Assembly (NCBI GenBank): GCA_964567485.1 | Contig: CAZMMX010000034.1 | Coordinates: forward strand, 1-33,221 | Source: UBA1413 sp964567485 | GTDB lineage: Bacteria > Bacteroidota > Bacteroidia > Bacteroidales > Prolixibacteraceae | Direction of reading: 5' to 3' | Length of the DNA: 33,221 bases | Part shown: positions 7,642-16,187 of the stretch, piece after piece | Position numbering within the stretch: the first letter of the stretch is position 1 | Layout of the letters: each line of letters opens with the position of its first letter | Notes under the pieces: model-generated | Seen by the model: the letters and a program-made list of their open reading frames with translations, nothing else | Database searches by the model: none | What the model was told of the DNA's origin: nothing | Program-made: the position numbers and the translations under genes

Positions 7642-8997
7642 TCATAATATCCTGACCATGTCCCTGCCGTCGGGCAGCATCCTGATGATGGACTTATTTT
7701 CGATGGAATAGAGAATCAGAAAATCGCCGAAGGAGTAAATTTCAATATTGTCTGAATCGGGTACCGCAACGCTCTGATCCGCTTCTCCGGCCGCTTTCAC
7801 GCGTCTCAGCTCCTGACCGCGGAAATAGTACACCCACTCCCCGACAAGGGTCCAGGGGATACTGAAATCATCAACCTGAGGAATTCTTTTCGCCTGATGG
7901 TGCGTATTGGGCGTCGAAAACATCCCTGTTTGTACCGGATCCCCGCCACTAGCGACCTCAATTCCCAAAATGGATTTTGCAACAGTAGTTTGACTCCCGT
8001 TTTGAAAGTAATAGACAATATTGGAATTCTCCACCAAGGCAAATCCGGAGATGATGTGATGGACCGGAACCACCTGTTCCTTCGTTTTCAACTTCCAGTT
8101 GTATCTGAAGATACCACCCTTCTGCGGATCACCTTCCACATTGTCCCAGTATTTATTATAGAAAAGATAATAGCCGTCGGGCGTGAAATTGAATACCGGG
8201 TCGTTGTCCTCAAAAACCACTTCCATCGCCTGGTTGGGCTTTGTCAGATCCAGGGTGAACACCTTATTTTCCCTGGTGCAATAGAGGGTTCCGTTACGGT
8301 GCACACGCAGAAGAGAAGCCCGGCTGTCGATCACTTTCCTGTTTTTTCCGTCCAGATCCACGCTGACAATTCCTGCGTTGCAGTCGTAATAAATCCGACG
8401 ACCCACCACCTGAAGGTTTCCGGGCTCGTCATCAGAGAGCCGCGTCAGCTGCTGGCCTCGGAAATCCATTTTGTAGAGTTTTCCCTTCTCCCCCGGATGG
8501 GCAAAATAGATCCACCGCCCCTGTGTGGCCACAAAACCATACCCCGGGTTCCTCATATTCCCCCACTCATTGGCAATACCCACCGAAACATGGCACCAGG
8601 CGGTATCGCTCCCTCCTCCTGATATGGCCATGATACGGGTACTCCCCTTTTTCAGACCGGTGACCATTCCCGCAGAAGTCACCGATGCCACAGCCGGCAG
8701 TTCGGAAATCCACACCACCTCCCTGCTACCCTGGTACGATGGCTTGTGCTTCACGGTAAGCCGTTGAGGAACATCATTGGTCGTAAAAAGTTCCAGTTGC
8801 CCGGGAACAACCATCAGGTTGCCCGCGGAACGGGCCCACATCTCTTCCCCCGACACCCTGATCTGATTCATCACCGGGCGATTGCCGTCACTCTGGGAAC
8901 GGGGTTTCAGCGTATCTTTTTTGATAGTGAATACAGGTGTTTGCGCCCACACCTGCATGGAACCCGCCAGAAACAAACACAATACTATCCTTTTCAT
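7642..8997 (-). CDS. Secreted BIG2 Ig-like / DUF5050 beta-propeller protein
   Basis: A 451-aa exported protein. The start is the ATG at 8997, giving a clean signal peptide (MKRIVLCLFLAGSMQVWAQ); an in-frame GTG three codons earlier is less likely. Residues about 55-140 form a bacterial Ig-like BIG2 domain, with the usual VVWISELPAVASVTSAGMVTG pattern and KKGSTRIMA strand (quoted here in parts). From about 150 on, repeated YYxxxxGxI.x.DL blades (WIYFAHPGEKGKLYKMD, RRIYYDCNAGIVSVDLDG, GTLYCTRENKVFTLDL) match the DUF5050-type propeller. Such propellers usually bind proteins or sugars and have no catalytic residues. It shares a strand and a 38-nt gap with the DUF3592 gene upstream, so the two are probably co-transcribed, divergent from giant protein B. 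Confidence 0.75.
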   Translation of the reverse strand: MKRIVLCLFLAGSMQVWAQTPVFTIKKDTLKPRSQSDGNRPVMNQIRVSGEEMWARSAGNLMVVPGQLELFTTNDVPQRLTVKHKPSYQGSREVVWISELPAVASVTSAGMVTGLKKGSTRIMAISGGGSDTAWCHVSVGIANEWGNMRNPGYGFVATQGRWIYFAHPGEKGKLYKMDFRGQQLTRLSDDEPGNLQVVGRRIYYDCNAGIVSVDLDGKNRKVIDSRASLLRVHRNGTLYCTRENKVFTLDLTKPNQAMEVVFEDNDPVFNFTPDGYYLFYNKYWDNVEGDPQKGGIFRYNWKLKTKEQVVPVHHIISGFALVENSNIVYYFQNGSQTTVAKSILGIEVASGGDPVQTGMFSTPNTHHQAKRIPQVDDFSIPWTLVGEWVYYFRGQELRRVKAAGEADQSVAVPDSDNIEIYSFGDFLILYSIENKSIIRMLPDGRDMVRIL

Positions 8998-9035
8998 AAT
9001 TACCACAATTTCATTTATAATAGAACTGTAACAAT

Positions 9036-9494
9036 TTATCGTATATCAAATGTACTGCTTTCGGAGGAATGCCTGCTAATGCGGGCAAACCACAACAGGA
9101 GGAAGGCGACTCCCAGCATCACCAGGATCCTGCGTCCTTCCTTGTCGCCTCCCGTATCGGAACTGATAAAGGGACAACAAGGCAGGTATTTCACCGTGAT
9201 GGTAGCGCCGGGACCGGGCTTAAGATGGACAGGTCCGGCCACCCGTTGTCCCGTACCCGAATAGTCACGGCCGTTTACCGTAAAAGAATACCCGAAATGG
9301 TAGGTATATCGGTTAGGGATCACCTCGTTCCGCTCCCCCATCTCCTGGCGGTAACTGGTCAGCCGCGCTTCCACCGTCGTCCCGAAAAAAAAGAGGGCTG
9401 ACAACATCACCCCGTATCCCAAAAACAGAATTCCAATGACAGCAATCAGAATCCGGCCTCCCCGGCCCTTGCGCTCTTCACTCTTCGCAGCCAT
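9036..9494 (-). CDS. DUF3592 membrane protein
   Basis: A 152-aa inner-membrane protein. A basic N-terminus (SEERKGRGGR) leads into TM1 (ILIAVIGILFLGYGVMLSALFF, cut here to its core), then a beta-rich outer loop of about 70 residues (YTYHFGYSFTVNGRDYSG ... PGATITVKYLP), then TM2 (ILVMLGVAFLLLWFA). This TM-beta-TM plan, and the G..Y.G loop ending in a V+YLP-like strand, match DUF3592. The biochemical role of the family is unknown. It starts 136 nt from giant protein B on the opposite strand, and the DUF3592-like core returns in the zinc-ribbon protein at 13601, so this fold occurs twice in the block. Confidence 0.7.
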   Translation of the reverse strand: MAAKSEERKGRGGRILIAVIGILFLGYGVMLSALFFFGTTVEARLTSYRQEMGERNEVIPNRYTYHFGYSFTVNGRDYSGTGQRVAGPVHLKPGPGATITVKYLPCCPFISSDTGGDKEGRRILVMLGVAFLLLWFARISRHSSESSTFDIR

Positions 9495-9630
9495 AATCAG
9501 GTTTTAAAAACTTAAAAATAAGCTAAAATATGTTGTAAATCACCGGAAATAATCCCGGAAAACAGTCTAATTGTTTTTTCTTTGTAAGTGACGAACCGAA
9601 AACCTATATTATAAACCCGACCTTACTGTC

Positions 9631-9693
9631 ATGAAATATCCATGCATGATTTATGCTCCTACCATGATGAAAAGGCACTGCTATTCCTTGCGG
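9631..9693 (+). repeat. Leader-like element, copy 1 (in frame with giant protein B)
   Basis: The first 21 codons, with the pattern MKYPxxIYAPTxMKxxxYSLR, match a 21-codon stretch at 24069-24131: 47 of 63 bases and 14 of 21 residues are identical, and five of the differences are silent third- or first-base changes. Here it runs straight into the signal peptide of giant protein B. Confidence 0.7.
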
Positions 9694-12600
9694 CTGCTGA
9701 ACCTGGGGAAAGCTGTTTTCACTCTCCTTTTGCTGTGGCTCTCTTTTGGGTCAGGAACTGCACAACAGCTGCTCATCTCCCACCCCGGGGCCATCTCGGG
9801 TGAATGGACCTTTTCCGAAGGGTCGGGTTCCGACCGCGTGGATCATTACTCCATCTACCTGACGGCCAAACCCTCCTCTTCAACCGAAATCAACTCGCAG
9901 CTTTTCCTTTCCCATTCGGGCGGTCCTGGGGGCATCGCCATCGGCGCCAGAGGCAGTGAACTGAACTCTTATTACCACGCCTGGGTCAACGATAATGAGT
10001 ACTCCGGATTTCTGGAAGCCAACAAGGCCAGTTTGGCGGCCGGAAAAGGGATGATCAGCCAGGGGGACTATTTCCTGAGCAGATACCCTGACGGGATTAT
10101 CCCGGGAAGCAGCAGAATCAGAATCGCAGGATATGACGCCATCCTCTATACCAAGGATGAATCGGGCGATGATGCCTGGGATAAAAGCCGGCGGGTCTAC
10201 TATTATATCTTTGTATTTCTGACCGACCAATACGGCGTTTCGATTCTCTCGAAGGTCAACTATTTCGATGAGGGCTCGTTTGCTCCGAGTCCTTACTCCT
10301 TCGCTCAGTACGAACAGATGATGTATGACCACCTCAACGGCCTCACCTTTGAGCTTTCCGGTGCGGAAACGGCATCGTCACCCCCTTCAGCTCCGGACTC
10401 TTCCGGGGGAGAAGAAGAAATTCCCTGGGAGGTGGTCATCGGCCTGATCGGCGCCGGCGGAGCTGCGGCACTGCTCCGCAAACTCTTTAAAAAGAAACCC
10501 GCAACAAAACAACCTGAAAAGAAAAGCCAGTCCGGCAAAAAGGAGCGGAAACAGGAGGAGGAGGAGGAGGAAGAAGAGGAAAAGTTCATCCTCAACATCA
10601 ACCGTGACCGGTTCATGCTGAAGCCCGGAGAGCCCGCCACCCTGGAAGTGGTGGTTTACCGGGTGACGCCCCGTGGGTCGGAACAATTCCCCGCCGACAT
10701 CAGGGTGACCACCCCCGACCAGGCCCTGAAGGTGAAACCCGCCGCCGGCAGCGGGAGACTCACCACCTCCCTGCTCCTCGACAAGGAACCCCGGGAACCT
10801 GAATTTCCCCTGGAAGTCACGGCAGAAGCCCGCGGCCACCTGATTCGCCGGAATATCACCATCACCGCTGACACCGCCATGAAAATCGCCGTGGAGACCC
10901 TTCCCGGCAACAAACGCTCCCTGCGACCCGACACCTTCCAGGTGCTAACCGTCAGGGCCATGGTCACCGGTCCCGGCGGGAAAGAGATCCCTGAACTCAC
11001 GGAACAGATCGCCTTTAAACCCAAAAGCGACTGGATAGACCTCTCGGAAGCGGTTCCCGACGAGCCCTGCATCGCCATCAACATGGGCGCCACCAACCCA
11101 TCACCGGGAGGGGGTAAAAGCTCCGTTCCCCCCTCGGTGGTCCTCACCCTCTTCATGGATGACGTTCCGGAAGGAGAACCCCCGTTGCAACACGATCTGG
11201 AGATCCGCCTGGCCGACTGCCACCTCGAAACCGACATCGAAGAGGCCTCTTTCCCCGATTCAGGAGAGACGAGTGAAATCACCTTTGAGACCTGGATCGA
11301 AAATGGAGAGGAAGAGACCGGCTGGAACTTCAGCGGAGAATACCGCCATGGCGTAGACCCCACCGATCCGCTCACCACCATCGCCATCGCCCCCAAGGGG
11401 GAAACCCGCGCCACGGTGACCCTCACCGGACCGCTGATCAGGCTCACAGGAGAGGAGCAGATCATCAGTAAAACCCTGGTCATTTCTGCCGTCCAGGGCG
11501 ATGAGGAACCCCTGGAACGCCACCTTAACATCATGGTTTCGCGCGAAGGCCTCTTCATCAAACATGGCGCCGATAAAAAGAACCAGATCAGCATCCTCGC
11601 CGATAAACCCTACGAGGCCAACCTCGACCTGGCCCTTTACCGCTATGACCAGGAGACCAACCAGATTACCGTCGACAAGGAAGGACTGGCCGCCATCGAA
11701 TTCGAACTCCAGGATGAGGAAGCCGAAATTATCAACCTGGCTTCGGTCCTGCAACCGCAGTTTGAATTTACCGGACTGGTCACCAACATTCCCTACGGGC
11801 GATACCACTTCACCACCAAAGAGGAGATTCCCGGCACCGGCACCGTTTACACCCTGCGATACCTGTTGAAGGCGCAGGGCGGCGATGCCCTCCATCCCGA
11901 GCTCTTCGAACAGACTCTCACCCTCAGGGTGAAGACCTACGGCATCGGGGAGGAGTTCCCCGACTGGGTGAAGGCTTATGAGGAGTGCAAATATATCATC
12001 CACAAGTACGTTCCTGCGGGGGAGCCCACCATCAAGCTGACCGACCTCCTGGAGATGCGGAAGATGACCCTGGGTGCCGAGGGGCTCACCGAATTGCGGA
12101 ACCGCATCTGGAAGGTGGCCTCCAACCTGATCCTCGCCGAAGGTGCCGAAGGCTACAAGTCGGAAGCCGCCTGGGCCAATGCCATCACCGTCACTCTGGA
12201 ATTTACGGAATGGGCGGGCGACATGGCCTTCAACGCCCTGGCCGCCTTTTACCTCAAAGGGGTGGGCGCCACGGCGGCAGGCCTCATCAAGGCCAAAATG
12301 ATCGAAGCCCTCAACTTCTACATCTACGAACCCGAAAAAGGGTGGGAAGAATTCAAATCGCGCCAGATGGAAAGTCTGGTCCCTTTCCTCATGGATACCG
12401 CCAAGGGCAGGATTCTCTCCATCGAAAACTTAGAGATGATCGTCGGCAAAAACAAACCCCTGGCCTGGACCATCTTCATCAGTTGTGAATTCCTCTATAA
12501 CCTCTACCAGACCAAGTCGGTGGTCGAAGCGGCCAAAATCACGGGCCGGCAGATTACCGAAGAGCTGATCATGAAAAAACTGACGGCCGAACTCCACAAG

Positions 12601-13596
12601 GAGGCACTCCGCAGAAACATCCCCGTTTCCACACCCGACGAGGTCCTCAACGACATGATGAAATCGGTGAAAACCGTCAACGGCCAGGAAGTGGTCGACC
12701 CCAAAAAGGTGTTGGAGATCATGCGCGACCCCGCCAAAGTGCGCACCATCGAAAAACATGGCACACCAGAGATGAAGAAAATCTTCGAGCGGTCGCGCAA
12801 CAAGATCTATACGGAACATGACGCCCGGCTGAAGGATTTCATCTCGAAGACCTACAACCTGCCACCCGATGAAATCCAGATCCATGATTTCAGGACCCCC
12901 GGCAAAGGAGGCAACTCTGTGAACACCGACCGCGACTACCGGGTGCTTAGAAAGGTGAAAGGAGCCGACGGCCGCGAACACTGGATCGAGCTGCAACGCC
13001 GCAACTGGCAGGAAAAATCATACGAAATCTTTGGCGAGGTCACCGACAAACCCGACGGCGTCGATGCCACAGAATGGGCCGAACGACACCAGCAAAGGGC
13101 CACTGACCGCTTTGACGCCGAAGCAGGAAAGGACTATTCCGACCATGTCTTCAACCCTGAAACCGGAGAAATCGAAATCAGCTCCAACAACATCACCCGC
13201 GTCAAGGAAGGCAAAGGCACCCTGATCGACGCCCAGGAGACCGGCAGGATGTATAAGAACAAGGTGGGGAATGCCCTGAAGAACGGCACCGAACCCGAAG
13301 CCTACGCCCAGGCCAAAAAAGCAGTCAAAACCCTGAAGGAGGTGCGCGAAGGATACGATAAACAGAACCTGAAAATTAAAGACCTTCCTGAGAATCTTCA
13401 GAAAGCCATGAAGGTGATCGAGGATGCCCATGTCGATGCCAATGCCACACCCGAATACATGGATATGGTAAGAAACAAGCTCAACCAGCTCGAATATGAC
13501 AACATCGGCGACGTTGCAGGAGATATGGAGCGTTCCTTCGGTGACCTGAAGGACTACAACGCTCCCGATCCGGCCGCCGGTTTCTTTAATAAATGA
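9631..13596 (+). CDS. Giant protein B: single-pass membrane protein with Ig-like region and C-terminal DxD module, unrecognised
   Basis: A 1321-aa protein that I cannot place in a named family. After the leader-like first 12 residues comes a signal peptide (ATG at 9664 or 9667; LGKAVFTLLLLWLSFGSG). Residues about 46-260 form a beta-rich exported domain. A short hydrophobic segment (VVIGLIGAGGAAALL, about 268-283) is followed by RKLFKKKP and a Lys-rich linker ending in ten glutamates (309-318, a GAG/GAA repeat). By the positive-inside rule everything after it would be cytoplasmic. Residues 320-765 look like several Ig-like beta domains, 770-1060 are helical, and 1060-1190 contain EIQIHDFRTPGKGGN with D1100-R-D1102, resembling giant protein A. 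A helical tail follows. It overlaps nothing and leads by 4 nt into the DUF3592/zinc-ribbon gene, so they form an operon. Confidence 0.8.
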   Translation: MKYPCMIYAPTMMKRHCYSLRLLNLGKAVFTLLLLWLSFGSGTAQQLLISHPGAISGEWTFSEGSGSDRVDHYSIYLTAKPSSSTEINSQLFLSHSGGPGGIAIGARGSELNSYYHAWVNDNEYSGFLEANKASLAAGKGMISQGDYFLSRYPDGIIPGSSRIRIAGYDAILYTKDESGDDAWDKSRRVYYYIFVFLTDQYGVSILSKVNYFDEGSFAPSPYSFAQYEQMMYDHLNGLTFELSGAETASSPPSAPDSSGGEEEIPWEVVIGLIGAGGAAALLRKLFKKKPATKQPEKKSQSGKKERKQEEEEEEEEEKFILNINRDRFMLKPGEPATLEVVVYRVTPRGSEQFPADIRVTTPDQALKVKPAAGSGRLTTSLLLDKEPREPEFPLEVTAEARGHLIRRNITITADTAMKIAVETLPGNKRSLRPDTFQVLTVRAMVTGPGGKEIPELTEQIAFKPKSDWIDLSEAVPDEPCIAINMGATNPSPGGGKSSVPPSVVLTLFMDDVPEGEPPLQHDLEIRLADCHLETDIEEASFPDSGETSEITFETWIENGEEETGWNFSGEYRHGVDPTDPLTTIAIAPKGETRATVTLTGPLIRLTGEEQIISKTLVISAVQGDEEPLERHLNIMVSREGLFIKHGADKKNQISILADKPYEANLDLALYRYDQETNQITVDKEGLAAIEFELQDEEAEIINLASVLQPQFEFTGLVTNIPYGRYHFTTKEEIPGTGTVYTLRYLLKAQGGDALHPELFEQTLTLRVKTYGIGEEFPDWVKAYEECKYIIHKYVPAGEPTIKLTDLLEMRKMTLGAEGLTELRNRIWKVASNLILAEGAEGYKSEAAWANAITVTLEFTEWAGDMAFNALAAFYLKGVGATAAGLIKAKMIEALNFYIYEPEKGWEEFKSRQMESLVPFLMDTAKGRILSIENLEMIVGKNKPLAWTIFISCEFLYNLYQTKSVVEAAKITGRQITEELIMKKLTAELHKEALRRNIPVSTPDEVLNDMMKSVKTVNGQEVVDPKKVLEIMRDPAKVRTIEKHGTPEMKKIFERSRNKIYTEHDARLKDFISKTYNLPPDEIQIHDFRTPGKGGNSVNTDRDYRVLRKVKGADGREHWIELQRRNWQEKSYEIFGEVTDKPDGVDATEWAERHQQRATDRFDAEAGKDYSDHVFNPETGEIEISSNNITRVKEGKGTLIDAQETGRMYKNKVGNALKNGTEPEAYAQAKKAVKTLKEVREGYDKQNLKIKDLPENLQKAMKVIEDAHVDANATPEYMDMVRNKLNQLEYDNIGDVAGDMERSFGDLKDYNAPDPAAGFFNK

Positions 13597-13600
13597 CCCT

Positions 13601-14161
13601 ATGGCCTACTCGACGAAAATTCATGACCCCGCATTTGAGCGGTACCGGCAAAACAGCAAAAACTACGGTTTTCTCTTTGGCCTGGGACTAGCCCTGGTGG
13701 CCATCGCCGGTTTTTACCTCTACGGAGAGTCGGGGGGCGACATGGAAAACCCCGAAGCGGTCACCGTCGGCTTCGTGATCGGAGGCATGTTCCTGCTGAT
13801 CGGCGTGTACGCGGCCAGGTCCAAAAATGTGCGCCCCACATGGGATGGCGTGGTCACCGGCAAGAATGTGAAGAAGGAAAGGCGAAAAAGTGCCCGGCCC
13901 GGAGAACAGGAATGGCGGATGGTCTATACCCTCCTGATCAAAAGCGAAAACGGAACTACCGAAGAGATCCGCGTCGAGGACGACGACACCCTCTTCAACT
14001 ACTTCCGGAAGGGGGACAAAGTCAGGTACCACGGGGCCCTGCGCACTTACGAGAAATTTGACAAGTCGGGCGATGACATCATTTTCTGCAATGCCTGCGG
14101 ATTCCTCCATGAAATAGAGGAAGAGGTGTGCCGGAATTGCGGTTGTCCGTTGCTGAAATAG
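13601..14161 (+). CDS. DUF3592-like membrane protein with C-terminal zinc ribbon
   Basis: A 186-aa protein starting 4 nt after giant protein B, so very likely co-translated with it. Two transmembrane helices (about 24-42 and 56-72) are followed by a soluble beta domain (WDGVVTGK ... FRKGDKVRYHGALRTYEK) resembling the DUF3592 core, and then a zinc ribbon of the CxxC-x(n)-CxxC type: CNAC and CRNC near the C-terminus (FCNACGFLHEIEEE, CRNCGCPLLK). The ribbon should sit in the cytoplasm, where reduced cysteines bind zinc. It ends one base before the assembly gap. Function unknown; an adaptor or regulator for giant protein B is a reasonable guess from position only. Confidence 0.8.
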   Translation: MAYSTKIHDPAFERYRQNSKNYGFLFGLGLALVAIAGFYLYGESGGDMENPEAVTVGFVIGGMFLLIGVYAARSKNVRPTWDGVVTGKNVKKERRKSARPGEQEWRMVYTLLIKSENGTTEEIRVEDDDTLFNYFRKGDKVRYHGALRTYEKFDKSGDDIIFCNACGFLHEIEEEVCRNCGCPLLK

Positions 14162-14261
14162 NNNNNNNNNNNNNNNNNNNNNNNNNNNNNNNNNNNNNNN
14201 NNNNNNNNNNNNNNNNNNNNNNNNNNNNNNNNNNNNNNNNNNNNNNNNNNNNNNNNNNNNN
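14162..14261. other. Assembly gap (100 N placeholder)
   Basis: Exactly 100 N between two zinc-ribbon genes of the same strand. A further gene could be hidden here if the true gap is larger. Confidence 0.95.
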
Positions 14262-14264
14262 AAT

Positions 14265-15047
14265 ATGGCATTTTGTACGAATTGTGGTCAGTCGTTGGGC
14301 AGCGGGGTCAGATTCTGCCCCTCCTGCGGAACCCAGGTGGCGGCAGCGCCTCCTGAGAGCAAAATACGCGGCTATAAGGAAAAAATGTTTAAGGGAGCGG
14401 AGCAGCGGCTGAAGACCACCCTGCAGGGCCAGGCCCGTTCCGCCGCTCAAAAGGTATTCTCAAAGGCGGCCGGGGAAGCCCGCCGCCAGGCAGGAGAAGC
14501 CATCAGCGAAAACTTCAAAGCAGGAAATGCAGGGAGAACTTTCTCCAATGCCGGCAGGGAAGTACGGGAGACCTTCGGCGAAAGAACCGCCCCGACAGCT
14601 ACTCCACGCCCCGGAACTTCCTCCGGAAAAACATCAGCAAAAACATCAGCAAAAAGTGAATCCTTCACATCAGAGGAAACCGTTCCGCAAAACCCCGGGA
14701 AAGGCGTCAGCGGATGGATATGGATTTTCCTGCTGCTCAGCATCCTCCTGGCACTCCTTTCAGGAGTGAGTGGTGACCTGGCTTTTGTCATCACCGGAAT
14801 CTTAGCCTATGGCATCGGCCGGGTCCTGATCCTCTCTGCCGTCATCCTCTTGCTGGTACTGGCCAGAAAAAACAAACCCAAACCCCTGAACTGGCTGGCT
14901 AAAATCCTTCTTCTCGGGCATCTACTCCTGCTGGCCTGGATACTTTATAACCGCGTCATGGGCCAGTATTTCGACTTGTCGGCACTGGCAATGGCCGCCC
15001 TGTTCTTTACCAATTTAAAACTGCTCTTCAACGGAAACAGAAGGTAG
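14265..15047 (+). CDS. Zinc-ribbon membrane protein with amphipathic linker
   Basis: A 260-aa protein beginning directly with a zinc ribbon, CTNC and CPSC (FCTNCGQSLGSGVRFCPSCG), of the zinc_ribbon_2 (PF13240-like) kind. Residues about 35-110 are Lys/Arg/Ala-rich and probably helical, with phased charges that suggest membrane-surface or coiled-coil binding. A Ser/Thr-rich linker follows, containing a perfect 12-bp tandem repeat (14627-14650) that encodes TSAK twice. The C-terminal third has about four hydrophobic helices (WIWIFLLLSILLALLSG to FFTNLKLLF). The ATG lies three bases after the gap, so upstream signals are not visible and an upstream start cannot be excluded, though the ribbon at residue 4 is where this family normally begins. 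No function is known. Confidence 0.8.
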   Translation: MAFCTNCGQSLGSGVRFCPSCGTQVAAAPPESKIRGYKEKMFKGAEQRLKTTLQGQARSAAQKVFSKAAGEARRQAGEAISENFKAGNAGRTFSNAGREVRETFGERTAPTATPRPGTSSGKTSAKTSAKSESFTSEETVPQNPGKGVSGWIWIFLLLSILLALLSGVSGDLAFVITGILAYGIGRVLILSAVILLLVLARKNKPKPLNWLAKILLLGHLLLLAWILYNRVMGQYFDLSALAMAALFFTNLKLLFNGNRR

Positions 15048-15156
15048 CTTTCCGGAGCAGGCCTATTGAACCGGACTGAATTTCAAGGGGCGCGTTCCCC
15101 ACCGGCACTCCGGCGAAAAGTGATGAATAGTATAAACAAATATATACAAGCGTAAA

Positions 15157-16104
15157 ATGGCAAAATTCTGTTACAACTGCGGCAAAGAACTCGCCGGTAA
15201 TGAGAAGTTCTGCGGCCACTGCGGCGCCCGGCAGGATACGGAAACCGGTGCGACAAACTCAGGGCTACCTGATAAGACTCCGCCAGTGGTGAAAAATGAG
15301 ACCTCGGGTGACCTCATAAACCAGGATTCCGGCACTTCGGAAAAGAAGAGTTCCCTGCCCCGACATGAGTTTGACTACCGGCAAATCAACAAAAACCTGA
15401 AGGTAAAAAACAGCCAGTCCCGGATCGTCAGGGGCTCCCTGATGGTCACCATGGGAGCTGTCATCCTGATCCTGTTGACCATTCCGGAGGAGTCTCCCCT
15501 GCACAACATGTTCGCCCTTACCCTAATCGGGATTTTTATCGGGCTCACAGGAGGGGTTACGGCCTGGATTTTCAGGCTGAGGGCCAAAAAACTGGCCACC
15601 CTCATCAGCGGCGAGAATGTCGTGGCCGCCTGGCAGCTTTCCGACACTGAAAAATCGGCCTATGCCAGCTATCTCTTTTCTTTCGAAAGAAGCAAGAACC
15701 TGGGAATTCTGGGAATCACCACCTTTCTGATTGTGGTCATCTTCGGCCTCTTCATCCTCTTCATCGATGAAGGCAAGGGCGCCATGGCGCTGGTGGCCCT
15801 GGGACTCATCCTCCTGCTTGCCCTCTTTGCCCTGGGCATGCCCGTCTATTACCGGCAGCGGAACCTCAACAGCGACGGCATCATCCTCATCGGTCGCAAA
15901 TTCGCCTACGTCAACGGCTTCTTCCACAACTGGGACTTCCCCCTCTCAGGCATACAAAAGGTGAAACCCATCGAAGAGCCCTTCCACGGATTGTTCCTGC
16001 AATACTATTATGTAGACCGCACCTTTAAAAATACGGAAGAGCTTCATATTCCCGCTCCTCCGGAAACCGACCTGCGGGAGCTGACCCGGGTGCTGAAACC
16101 CTAA
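15157..16104 (+). CDS. Zinc-ribbon membrane protein with PH-like C-terminal region
   Basis: A 315-aa protein starting with a zinc ribbon, CYNC and CGHC (FCYNCGKELAGNEKFCGHCG), then a disordered acidic/Ser linker (30-70), then four hydrophobic helices in two pairs (about 94-110, 120-138, 182-202, 212-230). The C-terminal 75 residues (GIILIGRKFAYVNGFFHNWD ... LSGIQKVK) look like a small beta sandwich, perhaps related to bacterial PH domains; this is a guess from strand pattern. It is the third zinc-ribbon membrane protein in a row and follows the previous gene by 109 nt, in which GGGGCGCGTTCCCC and CCGGCACTCCGG could form weak hairpins. Function unknown. It is convergent with the gene at 16188. 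Confidence 0.8.
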   Translation: MAKFCYNCGKELAGNEKFCGHCGARQDTETGATNSGLPDKTPPVVKNETSGDLINQDSGTSEKKSSLPRHEFDYRQINKNLKVKNSQSRIVRGSLMVTMGAVILILLTIPEESPLHNMFALTLIGIFIGLTGGVTAWIFRLRAKKLATLISGENVVAAWQLSDTEKSAYASYLFSFERSKNLGILGITTFLIVVIFGLFILFIDEGKGAMALVALGLILLLALFALGMPVYYRQRNLNSDGIILIGRKFAYVNGFFHNWDFPLSGIQKVKPIEEPFHGLFLQYYYVDRTFKNTEELHIPAPPETDLRELTRVLKP

Positions 16105-16187
16105 GGAACCCTGAGAAGGAAGGCTACCGCGAACCACGGAGGCTGTGTATTTTGGAATGCAGAGGATTTCCGTTCTTTACAGCCGGG

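Noticed and set aside
10554..10583. GAG/GAA run in giant protein B, considered as a slippage switch
   Set aside because: It is a triplet repeat, so copy-number change would not shift the frame; it fits an ordinary acidic linker.
10656..11594. Minus-strand ORF of 312 codons inside giant protein B
   Set aside because: Serine/arginine-rich translation typical of an antisense shadow; the plus-strand frame is continuous over 1321 codons.
14627..14650. 12-bp tandem repeat in a zinc-ribbon gene, considered as a phase-variable tract
   Set aside because: Only two full units, in frame, within a disordered linker; loss or gain would keep the frame.
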